Below are positions 7,742 to 15,068 of a stretch of 21,027 nt of DNA, in pieces. Every line of letters starts with the position of its first letter. The stretch's first letter is position 1. Position numbers and translations under genes: made by a program. The DNA comes from JAHFUI01 sp041485905 (GTDB lineage: Bacteria; Acidobacteriota; Vicinamibacteria; Vicinamibacterales; CAVVIG01). The notes under the pieces were generated by a model. It did no database searches. It saw only the letters and a list, made by a program, of their open reading frames with translations, and was not told the origin of the DNA. The stretch is taken from assembly GCA_041485905.1 (NCBI GenBank), contig JBGPKK010000072.1, positions 1 to 21,027 on the forward strand. The letters are read 5' to 3'.

Positions 7742-7826
7742 TCATCTGGTCATCTGGTCATTGATTTCTCTATTGGAATGACCAGATGACATTGGAATGA
7801 CCAGATGACGAGATGACCAGATGACC
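7730..7826 (+). repeat. octamer inverted array between cysteine desulfurase and mnmA
   Basis: Four 8-nt units in register (CTGGTCAT three times, TTAGTCAT once) occupy 7730-7761 and include the last codons and stop of the desulfurase. After a 14-base spacer the reverse-complement pattern follows. A perfect 19-base direct repeat (ATTGGAATGACCAGATGAC at 7772-7790 and 7791-7809) is followed by a partial third copy to 7826. The segment 7749-7762 pairs perfectly over 14 bases with 7777-7790. Confidence 0.85.
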
Positions 7827-7834
7827 AAATTTCT

Positions 7835-8917
7835 ATGCGTATAGCAGTTGCTATGTCGGGCGGGGTCGATTCGTCGGTCGCCGCGGCGGTGCTGGCCGAG
7901 CAGGGCCATGACGTCATCGGTCTGTCGATGCAGCTCTACGATTTTTCTGGGCAGAGCGGCGGCGAGCGGACGTTCGGCAGCTGCTGCACCCTCGACGACC
8001 TGCACGACGCGCGGCGGGTCGCCGCCGCCATCAACATCCCGCATTACATCCTGAACTTCGAGCGGCAGTTCGACGAGCAGGTCGTGTCGAACTTCGTGCG
8101 TGAATACGCGTCCGGACGCACACCGCTGCCCTGCGCGCGCTGCAACAGCGACCTGAAGTTCGCCACACTGCTCGATCGCGCCCGCGGGTTCGGCGCCGAT
8201 GCCGTCGCCACCGGTCACTACGCGCGCGTCGTGCTGGATGAGCCTACCGGCCGCTACCTGCTCGCCCGCGGCGCCGACCCGGCCAAGGACCAGTCGTACT
8301 TCCTCTTCTCGCTGACGCAGGCCCAGCTCGCGCGGGCCGTCTTTCCGGTCGGCGATCGAGCGAAGGGCGCGGTGCGCGACTACGCGCGGCTTCATGGGCT
8401 GCCCGTGGCGGACAAGCCGGACAGCCACGAGATCTGCTTCATCCCCGACGATGACTACGCGGCGTTTGTGGCGAAGCGCGCGCCCGACACCGCGCGCGAG
8501 GGCGTGATGGTGGATCAAAGCGGCCGTGTACTGGCGCGCCATCAGGGCATTCACCGCTTCACCGTCGGCCAGCGCAAGGGGCTGGGGTTGCCCTCATCCC
8601 CGAGCGGCGCGCCGATGTACGTGCTGGCGCTCAGCCCGGCGGATCAACATGTTGTGGTTGGACCGAAGGCGGCGCTCGAGCGAACGACCCTGACGGCGTC
8701 AGACGTCAACTGGATCATGGACGAGCCCCGCGCCACCCTCGCCGTGACGGCCCAGATCCGCCATCGTCACCGCGCCGCGCCCGCGGCTGTACGCGTCATC
8801 GGAGATCGCCGCGTCGAACTCGTGTTCGATGCTCCGCAGATTGCGATCACACCCGGTCAGGCCGTCGTGTTCTATCAGGGCGATGTGGTCGCCGGCGGTG
8901 GCTGGATTGACGCCTGA
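7835..8917 (+). CDS. mnmA: tRNA-specific 2-thiouridylase
   Basis: 360 residues, full length. MnmA adenylates U34 of tRNA-Lys/Glu/Gln and inserts sulfur to give 2-thiouridine. The ATP pyrophosphatase loop AMSGGVDSSVAAAVL is at 6-20. The catalytic pair is C103 (PCARCNSDLKF) and C201 (DSHEICFIPDDDY). HRFTVGQRKGLGL marks the central domain and a C-terminal beta-barrel follows. The start at 7835 is the only sensible one (MRIAVAMSGGVDSS), yet no ribosome binding site is visible because the octamer array runs to within nine bases of the ATG. The neighbouring desulfurase can supply the sulfur. Its 3' end overlaps the opposing trxB by 43 bases. Confidence 0.95.
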   Translation: MRIAVAMSGGVDSSVAAAVLAEQGHDVIGLSMQLYDFSGQSGGERTFGSCCTLDDLHDARRVAAAINIPHYILNFERQFDEQVVSNFVREYASGRTPLPCARCNSDLKFATLLDRARGFGADAVATGHYARVVLDEPTGRYLLARGADPAKDQSYFLFSLTQAQLARAVFPVGDRAKGAVRDYARLHGLPVADKPDSHEICFIPDDDYAAFVAKRAPDTAREGVMVDQSGRVLARHQGIHRFTVGQRKGLGLPSSPSGAPMYVLALSPADQHVVVGPKAALERTTLTASDVNWIMDEPRATLAVTAQIRHRHRAAPAAVRVIGDRRVELVFDAPQIAITPGQAVVFYQGDVVAGGGWIDA

Positions 8918-9846
8918 AGATGTTCGGGAATGCCTTCGAGATAGTGTTCCGCGTCGAGCGCGGCCATGCAGCCGGTGCCTGCAGCCGTGATGGCCTGCCG
9001 ATATATGCGATCCTGGACGTCGCCGCACGCAAACACGCCGTCGCCGCTCGTCTTGGCGCCGTCGTGCGTGACGATATAGCCGTTGGCGTCCATTTCGAGC
9101 TGACCGCGGAACAGTGACGTGTTCGGCGTGTGGCCGATCGCCACGAACACGCCGCCGACCGGCACTTCCGAGCGCGCACCGGTCTTGCGGTTGCGCACGA
9201 GCATTCCGCTGACCTCGCCCTTCTCTGCGCCCTGAATGTCGTCGACCTCGGTGTCGAGCAGCCAGGCAATCTTCGGGTTCGCCCGCGCCTTGTCCTGCAT
9301 GATTTTCGACGCGCGCAGCGTGTCGCGCCGATGCACCACCGTAACCTTGGAGGCGAACTTTGTGAGGAATATGGCCTCTTCCATCGCCGAGTCGCCGCCG
9401 CCGACCACGGCAATCTCCTGTCCGCGGAAAAAATAGCCGTCGCAGGTCGCGCACGTCGACACGCCGTGCCCCATCAACGTACGTTCTGCTGGAAGACCGA
9501 GCAGCTTTGCCGTCGCGCCGGTGGCGATGATGAGCGTCCGGGCCGTGTATTCGGTTTCGGCCGTGCGGATGGTGATCGGGCGCGCGCAAACGTCCACGGC
9601 CGTGACGTTGCCCTGAATGAGTTCGGTGCCGAACTTCTCGGCCTGCGCGCGCATCTCGGCCATCAGATCGGGACCGAGAATGCCGTCGCGATGCCCGGGA
9701 AAGTTCTCGACCATCGTGGTCAGCATCAGCTGACCGCCGGCTTCGACACCCTCGATGAGGAGCGGCTGGAGATTGGCGCGCGCGGTATAGAGGGCCGCGG
9801 TCAGACCCGCCGGGCCCGACCCGATGATAACGACCTGGCGTGTCAT
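8875..9846 (-). CDS. trxB: thioredoxin reductase
   Basis: 323 residues. This NADPH-dependent flavoprotein reduces the disulfide of thioredoxin. The FAD-binding GSGPAG is at 9-14. The redox-active CATC is at 132-135 within GVSTCATCDGYFF. The NADPH-binding GGGDSA is at 149-154 with HRRDTLRASKIM after it, and the second FAD motif GVFACGDVQDRIYRQAITAAGTGCMAA is near the C-terminus. The start at 9846 overlaps the trxA stop in an ATGA tetranucleotide, so translation is probably coupled. The last 43 bases overlap the mnmA 3' end on the other strand, encoding a Pro/Thr-rich tail beyond the conserved fold. Confidence 0.96.
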   Translation of the reverse strand: MTRQVVIIGSGPAGLTAALYTARANLQPLLIEGVEAGGQLMLTTMVENFPGHRDGILGPDLMAEMRAQAEKFGTELIQGNVTAVDVCARPITIRTAETEYTARTLIIATGATAKLLGLPAERTLMGHGVSTCATCDGYFFRGQEIAVVGGGDSAMEEAIFLTKFASKVTVVHRRDTLRASKIMQDKARANPKIAWLLDTEVDDIQGAEKGEVSGMLVRNRKTGARSEVPVGGVFVAIGHTPNTSLFRGQLEMDANGYIVTHDGAKTSGDGVFACGDVQDRIYRQAITAAGTGCMAALDAEHYLEGIPEHLQASIQPPPATTSP

Positions 9847-10175
9847 CCGATGTGCTTGTCGATGACCTTCTTGAGGTCTTCCTTCGGCGCCAGACCGACG
9901 ACCGACTCGACCACCTGGCCGCCCTTGAAGAGCAGCAGCGCGGGAATGCCGCGGATCTGGAACTTGAAGGCGGTGTTGGGATTGTCGTCGACGTTGAGCT
10001 TTCCGACTGTCACTTTGCCTGCGTAGTCGGTCGCGAGCGCCTCGACGGTCGGCGCCAGCCGCTTGCAGGGCCCGCACCACTCGGCCCAGAAGTCGACGAG
10101 CACAGGCTCGCCCGCTTTGATCACCGACTCTTCGAAGTTGCCATCCGTAAAGGTTTGCACGTTGTCAGCAGCCAT
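9843..10175 (-). CDS. trxA: thioredoxin
   Basis: 110 residues. The classic fold carries the active site WCGPC (C34, C37) within VLVDFWAEWCGPCKRLAP, the buried Asp in DFWAEW, and the cis-proline loop IRGIPALLLFKGG. It is a small protein disulfide reductase recharged by the adjacent TrxB, which begins on its stop codon. The ATG at 10175 (MAADNVQTFT) fits the usual length; an open frame continues upstream only through the tandem repeat and is rejected. The ribosome binding site is weak. The leader upstream is the 92-base tandem repeat, so any promoter must lie in or beyond it. Confidence 0.96.
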   Translation of the reverse strand: MAADNVQTFTDGNFEESVIKAGEPVLVDFWAEWCGPCKRLAPTVEALATDYAGKVTVGKLNVDDNPNTAFKFQIRGIPALLLFKGGQVVESVVGLAPKEDLKKVIDKHIG

Positions 10176-10201
10176 GGTCGTCTGTTTCTCTTTTCCTATG
10201 T

Positions 10202-10384
10202 GTGGCGGGGCCCCACCCCCGCCACCTGTGCCTTCGCGCCTCATCGGCGCTCGGCCTTGTTTGTCACGACTTTCCGCTTAGTGCCGCGGCTCAGTGCGGG
10301 GTCCCAGCCCCGCCACCTGTGCCTTCGCGCTTCATCGGCGCTCGGCCTTGTTTGTCACGAATATCCGCTCAGTGCCGCGCCTCA
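10202..10384 (-). repeat. 92-nt element in two tandem copies between glgA and trxA
   Basis: Copy one spans 10202-10293 and copy two 10294-10384. They agree at about nine positions in ten, with a nearly unbroken core around CTCGGCCTTGTTTGTCACGA. Each copy has a G/C hairpin at its left end (GCGGGG against CCCCGC) and an internal GCGCC/GGCGC hairpin with loop TCATC. The C-to-T change in copy two keeps pairing as a wobble. The glgA stop codon is the last three bases of copy two. The element fills the trxA leader. Confidence 0.85.
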
Positions 10385-12001
10385 GTCGCGTGATTGGGCG
10401 CGCGACAGGGCCCGCTCATATATTTTGACGTACTCCCGAGCCGAACGGTCCCAGGAGTTGTCCTGGCGCATGCCGGCCACCTGAAGCGTGCGCCAGCGGC
10501 CGCGGTCCTCGAACACACGCAGTGCCCGGCGCAACGCGGTCACAAGCGCCTGAACAGAGTACTCGCGGAAGATGAACCCGGTCGATTTGGCGCTCCGAGG
10601 CGCGTAGTCCTGCACCGTATCGGCGAGCCCTCCCACCGCGTGAACGATCGGGACGGTTCCGTATCGAAGACTGTACATCTGATTGAGGCCGCACGGCTCG
10701 AATCGCGACGGCATGAGGAACATGTCGGCGCCCGCCTCGATCACATGCGCCAGTTCCTCGTCAAATCCGATGCGCGCGCCCACTCGGTCGGGATGGCGCG
10801 CGGCGAGCGCCGTCCACAGATTCTGGTAGCGCGCCTCGCCGGTGCCGAGCACGACCCACGTCGCGTCGAGGACCAGCAGATCGTCGACCGCCGACGCGAT
10901 CAGGTCGAAGCCCTTCTGATCGACCATGCGCGAAATCATCCCGATCAGCGGCCGCTTCACGTCCGTGTCGTCGGCCGGGAGTCCGTAGCGGGCCAACACG
11001 TCGCGTTTCGCGGCTTCTTTCCCGCTCAAATCGTCCGGCCCGAACGGCACCGGCACGAAGCGATCGCTCGCCGGGTTCCACTCGTGTTCGTCGATCCCGT
11101 TGAGCACGCCGACCAGGTCGGCAGAGCGGCGGCGCAGGATGCCGTCGAATCCGAAGCCGAACTCCGGCGTCTGGATGTCCCGGGCGTACTGACGGCTCAC
11201 CGTCGTGATCATGTTCGCCGCGTTGATGCCCCCTTTGAGAAGACTGATGCGTCCCCAGTACTCGAGCCGCTCCATCGCGAACAGATCCCACGGCAGATCG
11301 AGGCGCGGCAGCCAGTCCGGCGCGAACAGCCCCTGATACGCGAGGTTGTGGATTGTGAAGACAGTCGCGGTGCCGCCGAGCAGCGGGTGCGAGGCGTACA
11401 ACGTGTTGAGATAGACCGGCGCGAGTCCGGCCTGCCAATCGTGCGCGTGAACGATCGACAGTCCGGTACCGCGGCGTCCCGCAAATTCGAGCGCGGCGCG
11501 GACCAGCAGGGCGAACCGCCGCGGGTTGTCCGGATACTCGGTGTTGTCGACGCCGTACAGCCCTTCGCGATCGAAGTCGTCTGGACAATCGATGAGCAGC
11601 GCCCGTGCGCCGGCGCCGAGCGGCGTCTCGTAGACCCCGACGTCACGGGTGTATCCGCCGACGTTGACCGAAAAACGCTCGACGAGCGTTCCAGCAGTCA
11701 CCCCGCGATAGCGCGGCAGCGCCACGTCCACCGACCAGCCGAGACGCGCGAGCGCAACGGGAAGCGCGCCCAGGACATCGGCCAGGCCGCCGGTCTTTGC
11801 AAACGGCACGGCCTCCGATCCGATCATCAGCACGCTTCGGGGAGGACGTGCGGGTTGAACCGGGCGCTTCGCATGCGGTCGCGTTGCCGGCGGCCTCGGC
11901 GCGCGCGCCGACTGTGATCGGACCTCGCCTGTGGCCTTTGCCGGACGTCCGGATCGTACGTTCAATCCGGCCTTGGTCGGACTACCAGCCTTGCGCGCCA
12001 T
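10382..12001 (-). CDS. glgA: glycogen (starch) synthase, GT5 family
   Basis: 539 residues. It transfers glucose from ADP-glucose to the growing alpha-1,4-glucan. The N-terminal ADP-binding signature KTGGLADVLGALPVAL begins at about residue 69, and HAHDWQAGLAP and TIHNLAYQGLF follow. The C-terminal domain has MISRMVDQKGFDL and the catalytic loop SRFEPCGLNQMYSLRYGT. GT5 enzymes usually begin a few residues before KTGG. Here about 55 extra residues precede the fold, rich in Arg, Ala and Pro and probably disordered. An in-frame GTG at 12031 is an alternative start with a GAGG-like site in the adjacent heptamer array; the ATG at 12001 lacks a clear one. No glgB, glgC or glgP lies nearby. Confidence 0.93.
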   Translation of the reverse strand: MARKAGSPTKAGLNVRSGRPAKATGEVRSQSARAPRPPATRPHAKRPVQPARPPRSVLMIGSEAVPFAKTGGLADVLGALPVALARLGWSVDVALPRYRGVTAGTLVERFSVNVGGYTRDVGVYETPLGAGARALLIDCPDDFDREGLYGVDNTEYPDNPRRFALLVRAALEFAGRRGTGLSIVHAHDWQAGLAPVYLNTLYASHPLLGGTATVFTIHNLAYQGLFAPDWLPRLDLPWDLFAMERLEYWGRISLLKGGINAANMITTVSRQYARDIQTPEFGFGFDGILRRRSADLVGVLNGIDEHEWNPASDRFVPVPFGPDDLSGKEAAKRDVLARYGLPADDTDVKRPLIGMISRMVDQKGFDLIASAVDDLLVLDATWVVLGTGEARYQNLWTALAARHPDRVGARIGFDEELAHVIEAGADMFLMPSRFEPCGLNQMYSLRYGTVPIVHAVGGLADTVQDYAPRSAKSTGFIFREYSVQALVTALRRALRVFEDRGRWRTLQVAGMRQDNSWDRSAREYVKIYERALSRAQSRD

Positions 12002-12033
12002 CCGCCCGATTGTAGGCCATGTGCCGATCACAG

Positions 12034-12061
12034 CCCCTAGCCTCTACCCTCTGGCCTCCTG
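12034..12061 (-). repeat. heptamer array between glgA and the fdhE-like gene
   Basis: Four pyrimidine-rich 7-nt units in register (CCTCTAC, CCTCTGG and relatives) lie in the divergent gap. On the glgA strand they read as purine-rich, AGAGG-like sequence and could act as, or mimic, a ribosome binding site for the GTG at 12031. Confidence 0.45.
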
Positions 12062-12070
12062 TACCATCGC

Positions 12071-12937
12071 TTGGTGCCCGAACAGCCGCCGCGCGCCTCT
12101 CGACCGGAGTCGCGCGAAGTCATCGAGCTCAAACAGCTCAAGGCCGAGCAGCCCGAGCTGGCCTCCGCCATCGACATGCAGGTCGCGCTCGTCGAGATGC
12201 AGCGCCGCGTCCAGTCGCGTGTGCCGCTCCCCTGGATACACACCGATGGCGAGTGGCTGCGCACGCAGTACGCCGCCGGCCGTCCGGTAGTGCGCTTCAA
12301 GGACATCCCGCTCGAATGGACCGACTTCCGGCTCACGCTGCGCCAGACGGCCGACATCCTGCGCCGGTTCGATACCCTCGAGCGGGCTGACTACGAGAAG
12401 ATCCTCGCCCTCGGGCGCGACAACCAGCTCGAGCCGCTGCTGACGCGATGGTACGAGGCGACGTCCGGCGTCAACGGCAGCGATCCGCGCGCGCGCGCCG
12501 CCCAAGACGAGGCGGCCGGCCTCGATCAGGTGCTCGTGCTCGCCGTGCGGCCGTTTCTGGCGCGCTGCGCGGAAGTGCTCATGCAGCGGGCCGACCTGCC
12601 GCCGTGGACGCACGGCCACTGCCCGTACTGCGGATGGGAGCCTGATTTCGCGGTGATTACGCCGAGCGCCGAGCGCCGACTGATCTGCGGACGCTGCGTG
12701 GCGCAGTGGTCATTCGGTCCGCTCACCTGTCCGTTTTGCGCGAACGACGACCGCACGTTGATCACGTCGTTTGCGACGCGGAACGGCCGCTACCGCGTCT
12801 ACGCGTGCGACGTCTGCCGGCGATACCTGAAGGCGTACGACGCGCGCCACACGACGCGGCCGGTGATGGTCGCGGTGGATACGATTGCCACGCTCCCGCT
12901 CGACGCGGCAGCCATGCAGCGCGGTTATGTTGGGTAA
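12071..12937 (+). CDS. FdhE-like formate dehydrogenase accessory protein
   Basis: 288 residues. An alpha-helical N-terminus is followed by a C-terminal metal module with four CxxC pairs at 184-187 (CPYC), 206-209 (CGRC), 220-223 (CPFC) and 246-249 (CDVC). The order and the surrounding words GHCPYCGWEPDFAVI and YRVYACDVCRRYLKAYD match FdhE. That family is a rubredoxin-like chaperone needed for maturation of respiratory formate dehydrogenases. The start is TTG 12071 or GTG 12074; an in-frame stop at 12038 excludes anything longer. No formate dehydrogenase subunit lies in the window, so the partner is elsewhere or the role differs. It is convergent with the S11 peptidase, 21 bases away. Confidence 0.82.
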   Translation: MVPEQPPRASRPESREVIELKQLKAEQPELASAIDMQVALVEMQRRVQSRVPLPWIHTDGEWLRTQYAAGRPVVRFKDIPLEWTDFRLTLRQTADILRRFDTLERADYEKILALGRDNQLEPLLTRWYEATSGVNGSDPRARAAQDEAAGLDQVLVLAVRPFLARCAEVLMQRADLPPWTHGHCPYCGWEPDFAVITPSAERRLICGRCVAQWSFGPLTCPFCANDDRTLITSFATRNGRYRVYACDVCRRYLKAYDARHTTRPVMVAVDTIATLPLDAAAMQRGYVG

Positions 12938-12958
12938 GCGCGGACGAGCGGGCCTGTG

Positions 12959-14062
12959 TTAGTGCTGTGGCTGCGCAGGCGGCGCAGGTGATACAGGGGC
13001 GTTGGTCGCCGCGAACACGGCGGGCGTCTCGGTCGCGAACACCGTCGAGGCCTTCGCCGAGAGCCAGGTGAAGAGGTTCTGCGTCTCCATGAACCGGCCC
13101 GCGTTGGAGCGCGCACCGAGAACGACGACGGCCACCTGATGGGCGCCGTCGGGCAGTCTGAGCAGCGTGGCCAGGCAGTAGCCCGCCTTGCTAATGAAGC
13201 CGGTCTTCCCCGCGCGCACGTCGACATCCCCTCGGCCGAGCAGATGGTTCGTGCTGTGGAACGTCATCGCGCGATGGTTGGCGGTATAGACCGTGTACTC
13301 GGGCGTCCGCATGATCGACGCGATCCGCTCGTCGCCGGAGGCGTGGGTGATGAGCCGCGCCATGTCGAACGCCGACGACACGTTTTCCGACCGCAGGCCG
13401 GAGGAATCGGCGTAGCTCGTGCTCTGCAGGCCGAGCTCGGCGGCCTTTTCGTTCATCCGGTGCACGAACCCTTCCGAGCCGTACCGCGAGACGCGCGCCA
13501 GCGCCCGGGCCGCCGCGTTGTCGGACGCAATCAGCAGCAGATGCAGCAAGTCGTCCACAGTCACGTGGTCGTTGGCCTTGAGATGCGTCGTTGACGCCTG
13601 GAAGACGTCGCTGCGCTCGATGGTCACCGACTCGGTGACGTCGGGGTTGCTCTCGAGAAACACCGTCGCCGTCATCACCTTGGTGATGCTCGCGATCGAC
13701 CGCTGATCCTGGGAGTTCTCTTCCCAAAGCACCTCGTTCGTATCGGCGTCGTAGATGATCGCCGCGGCCGCACGCAGATCAGGCACCAGGTCCCCGGTTG
13801 CATCGACCTTATAGCGCGGGAGCGTGGTCCGGGCCATCTCGCGCGCCGTCGCGACGGCACGGGCATGCGCCAGCGCCGCTTTGCGCGATAGCGAGCGCGA
13901 TGCCGAGTAGAGACGCTTCTGAGGCGCTTTCTTGGCCGCAGCCCGCGTTAACGTCGCGCGCGCGGACCGGGTCCTGGGCGCCGCGTCGCTCGGCACAACG
14001 CCGATACTGACGAGGCTGGCGAGCGCAACGGGAGCGGCCCAGAAAAGTGACGTTCTGTTCAC
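12959..14062 (-). CDS. secreted D-alanyl-D-alanine carboxypeptidase, peptidase S11
   Basis: 367 residues. This penicillin-binding protein of the DacA/PBP5 type trims the terminal D-Ala from peptidoglycan stem peptides. An N-terminal signal (1-27, hydrophobic core FWAAPVALASLVSIGVV) is followed by a basic linker. The serine-enzyme triad is complete: SITK (125-128), SDN (180-182) and KTG (286-288). The C-terminus is a Pro/Ala tail without the usual membrane-anchoring helix or a clear PBP5 C-domain. The start is a GTG at 14062 with AGAGGA seven bases before it. It is divergent from the membrane protein at 14269, with a 206-base shared upstream region. Confidence 0.93.
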   Translation of the reverse strand: MNRTSLFWAAPVALASLVSIGVVPSDAAPRTRSARATLTRAAAKKAPQKRLYSASRSLSRKAALAHARAVATAREMARTTLPRYKVDATGDLVPDLRAAAAIIYDADTNEVLWEENSQDQRSIASITKVMTATVFLESNPDVTESVTIERSDVFQASTTHLKANDHVTVDDLLHLLLIASDNAAARALARVSRYGSEGFVHRMNEKAAELGLQSTSYADSSGLRSENVSSAFDMARLITHASGDERIASIMRTPEYTVYTANHRAMTFHSTNHLLGRGDVDVRAGKTGFISKAGYCLATLLRLPDGAHQVAVVVLGARSNAGRFMETQNLFTWLSAKASTVFATETPAVFAATNAPVSPAPPAQPQH

Positions 14063-14137
14063 CTAGGGTCCTCTAAAGCTAAATGTTCTGACGAAAACAG
14101 GGGAGCAACAGCTTAGCAGATAATTCATAGAGCGCAA

Positions 14138-14150
14138 GGGGATTATCCCC
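14138..14150. promoter_or_regulatory. perfect 13-base dyad upstream of the S11 peptidase gene
   Basis: GGGGATTATCCCC is a perfect palindrome around a central T in the divergent region between the S11 peptidase and the membrane protein, 76 bases before the peptidase start. It has the form of a homodimer operator. No regulator gene is nearby. Confidence 0.3.
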
Positions 14151-14268
14151 GGCCATCACGTCCAGCTCGCGCCTGACTTACCCATGCCCGTGCCACAATG
14201 GCCGGCCCGCCAAAACGCCTCATGGCCAAGATATCGGTCGATTCGTGCCCCAAGGGGAGGACCAGCTC

Positions 14269-14823
14269 ATGACACCGCGTGAACTCGAGGAATACACGGC
14301 CCTTCGCGCCACGATTGGTCAGCGGGGTTCCCTCAGAATCTGCCTCTTCCTGCTGGCACTGGTGGCGTGGGCCGCGGCCACCATTGCCACGGCCGCGCTT
14401 GCAGCCCTGCCGGTCGCCACCCTTCTGCCGCTCCTGCTGCTCTCCGCGGGATTCGAGGTGGTGTTCACCCTGCACACGGGCGTCGAGCGGATAGGCCGGT
14501 ACCTGCAGGTGTTCTACGAGGACGGCGAATCGTCGGTATCGTCGATATCGTCGACCCCAGGGCGGGAGTGGGAGCGGACGGCGATGGCGTACGGGCGCGC
14601 GTACCCGGGCGGCTCGGACCCGTTGTTCGGCATGCATTTCATCATCGCGACGGTCCTCAACTTCGTTCCCGTGATCCTCGCCGAGCCGGTTCAGCTCGAA
14701 GTGTTGGTGGTAGGGGCCGTCCACCTCGGCTTCATCGCGCGGATCCTTCTCGCGCGACACACAGCGGCCAGCCAGCGCGCGAAGGATCTCGAGCGCTTTC
14801 AGCGCATCAAAGAGGGAACTTGA
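14269..14823 (+). CDS. four-helix integral membrane protein, function unknown
   Basis: 184 residues. Hydrophobic segments at about 22-44, 47-69, 122-140 and 142-163 suggest four membrane helices. Between helices two and three lies a loop with an in-frame nonamer repeat that encodes SSVSSISS (86-95). Conserved-looking words include GFEVVFTLHTGVERIGRYLQVFYE and GGSDPLFGMHF. The C-terminus is charged and helical (QRAKDLERFQRIKE). I do not recognise a named family. The ATG at 14269 is supported by GGGGAGG at 14254-14260. A nonamer array follows directly after the stop. Confidence 0.75.
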   Translation: MTPRELEEYTALRATIGQRGSLRICLFLLALVAWAAATIATAALAALPVATLLPLLLLSAGFEVVFTLHTGVERIGRYLQVFYEDGESSVSSISSTPGREWERTAMAYGRAYPGGSDPLFGMHFIIATVLNFVPVILAEPVQLEVLVVGAVHLGFIARILLARHTAASQRAKDLERFQRIKEGT

Positions 14824-14825
14824 CG

Positions 14826-14910
14826 GGCTGGTGGGTCGGGTGGGTCTGGTAGGACGGGTGGGGTAGGTCAGGCGAAGTGGGTCTAGTCGGTCAGGTGGGT
14901 CGCGTAGGTT
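14826..14910 (+). repeat. nonamer array, GGT orientation, directly after the membrane protein
   Basis: About nine 9-nt units begin two bases after the TGA stop. The first four are in strict register (for example GTCGGGTGG and GACGGGTGG), then the phase slips by about one base. The sequence is the reverse-complement sense of the GACCTACC-core arrays at 15830, 16328 and 17734. From 14911 to 15068 I see no gene, only a weak dyad (ACGGGT against ACCCGT near 14940-14972). Confidence 0.65.
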
Positions 14911-15068
14911 AAGCTATTTCTCACTCTCCATCAAAGGACACGGGTCCGAATCGCGTTCAAGAGACGCACCCGTTTCAACACTCGCCGCAATCGCCCACCA
15001 TAGTCATTTGACGAGCATTCGGCGCGGTAGCCCGAGCCCAGCATTGGCTGTGCGCTTGTGTACAGACG

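Noticed and set aside
7730..7826. CRISPR array
   Set aside because: Units are 8 and 19 bases without unique spacers and with inverted symmetry; no cas genes are present.
10176..10244. N-terminal extension of thioredoxin in the upstream frame
   Set aside because: The added residues (MRREGTGGGGG) are encoded by the 92-base repeat; the conserved protein starts at 10175.
10394..11917. 507-codon plus-strand frame opposite glgA
   Set aside because: Composition is Arg/Val/His-rich with no recognisable motif; glgA on the other strand has all catalytic motifs.
14911..15068. tRNA or other structured RNA in the gap before the zinc-ribbon gene
   Set aside because: Only a weak bulged dyad is visible; no cloverleaf, T-loop or CCA end can be drawn.
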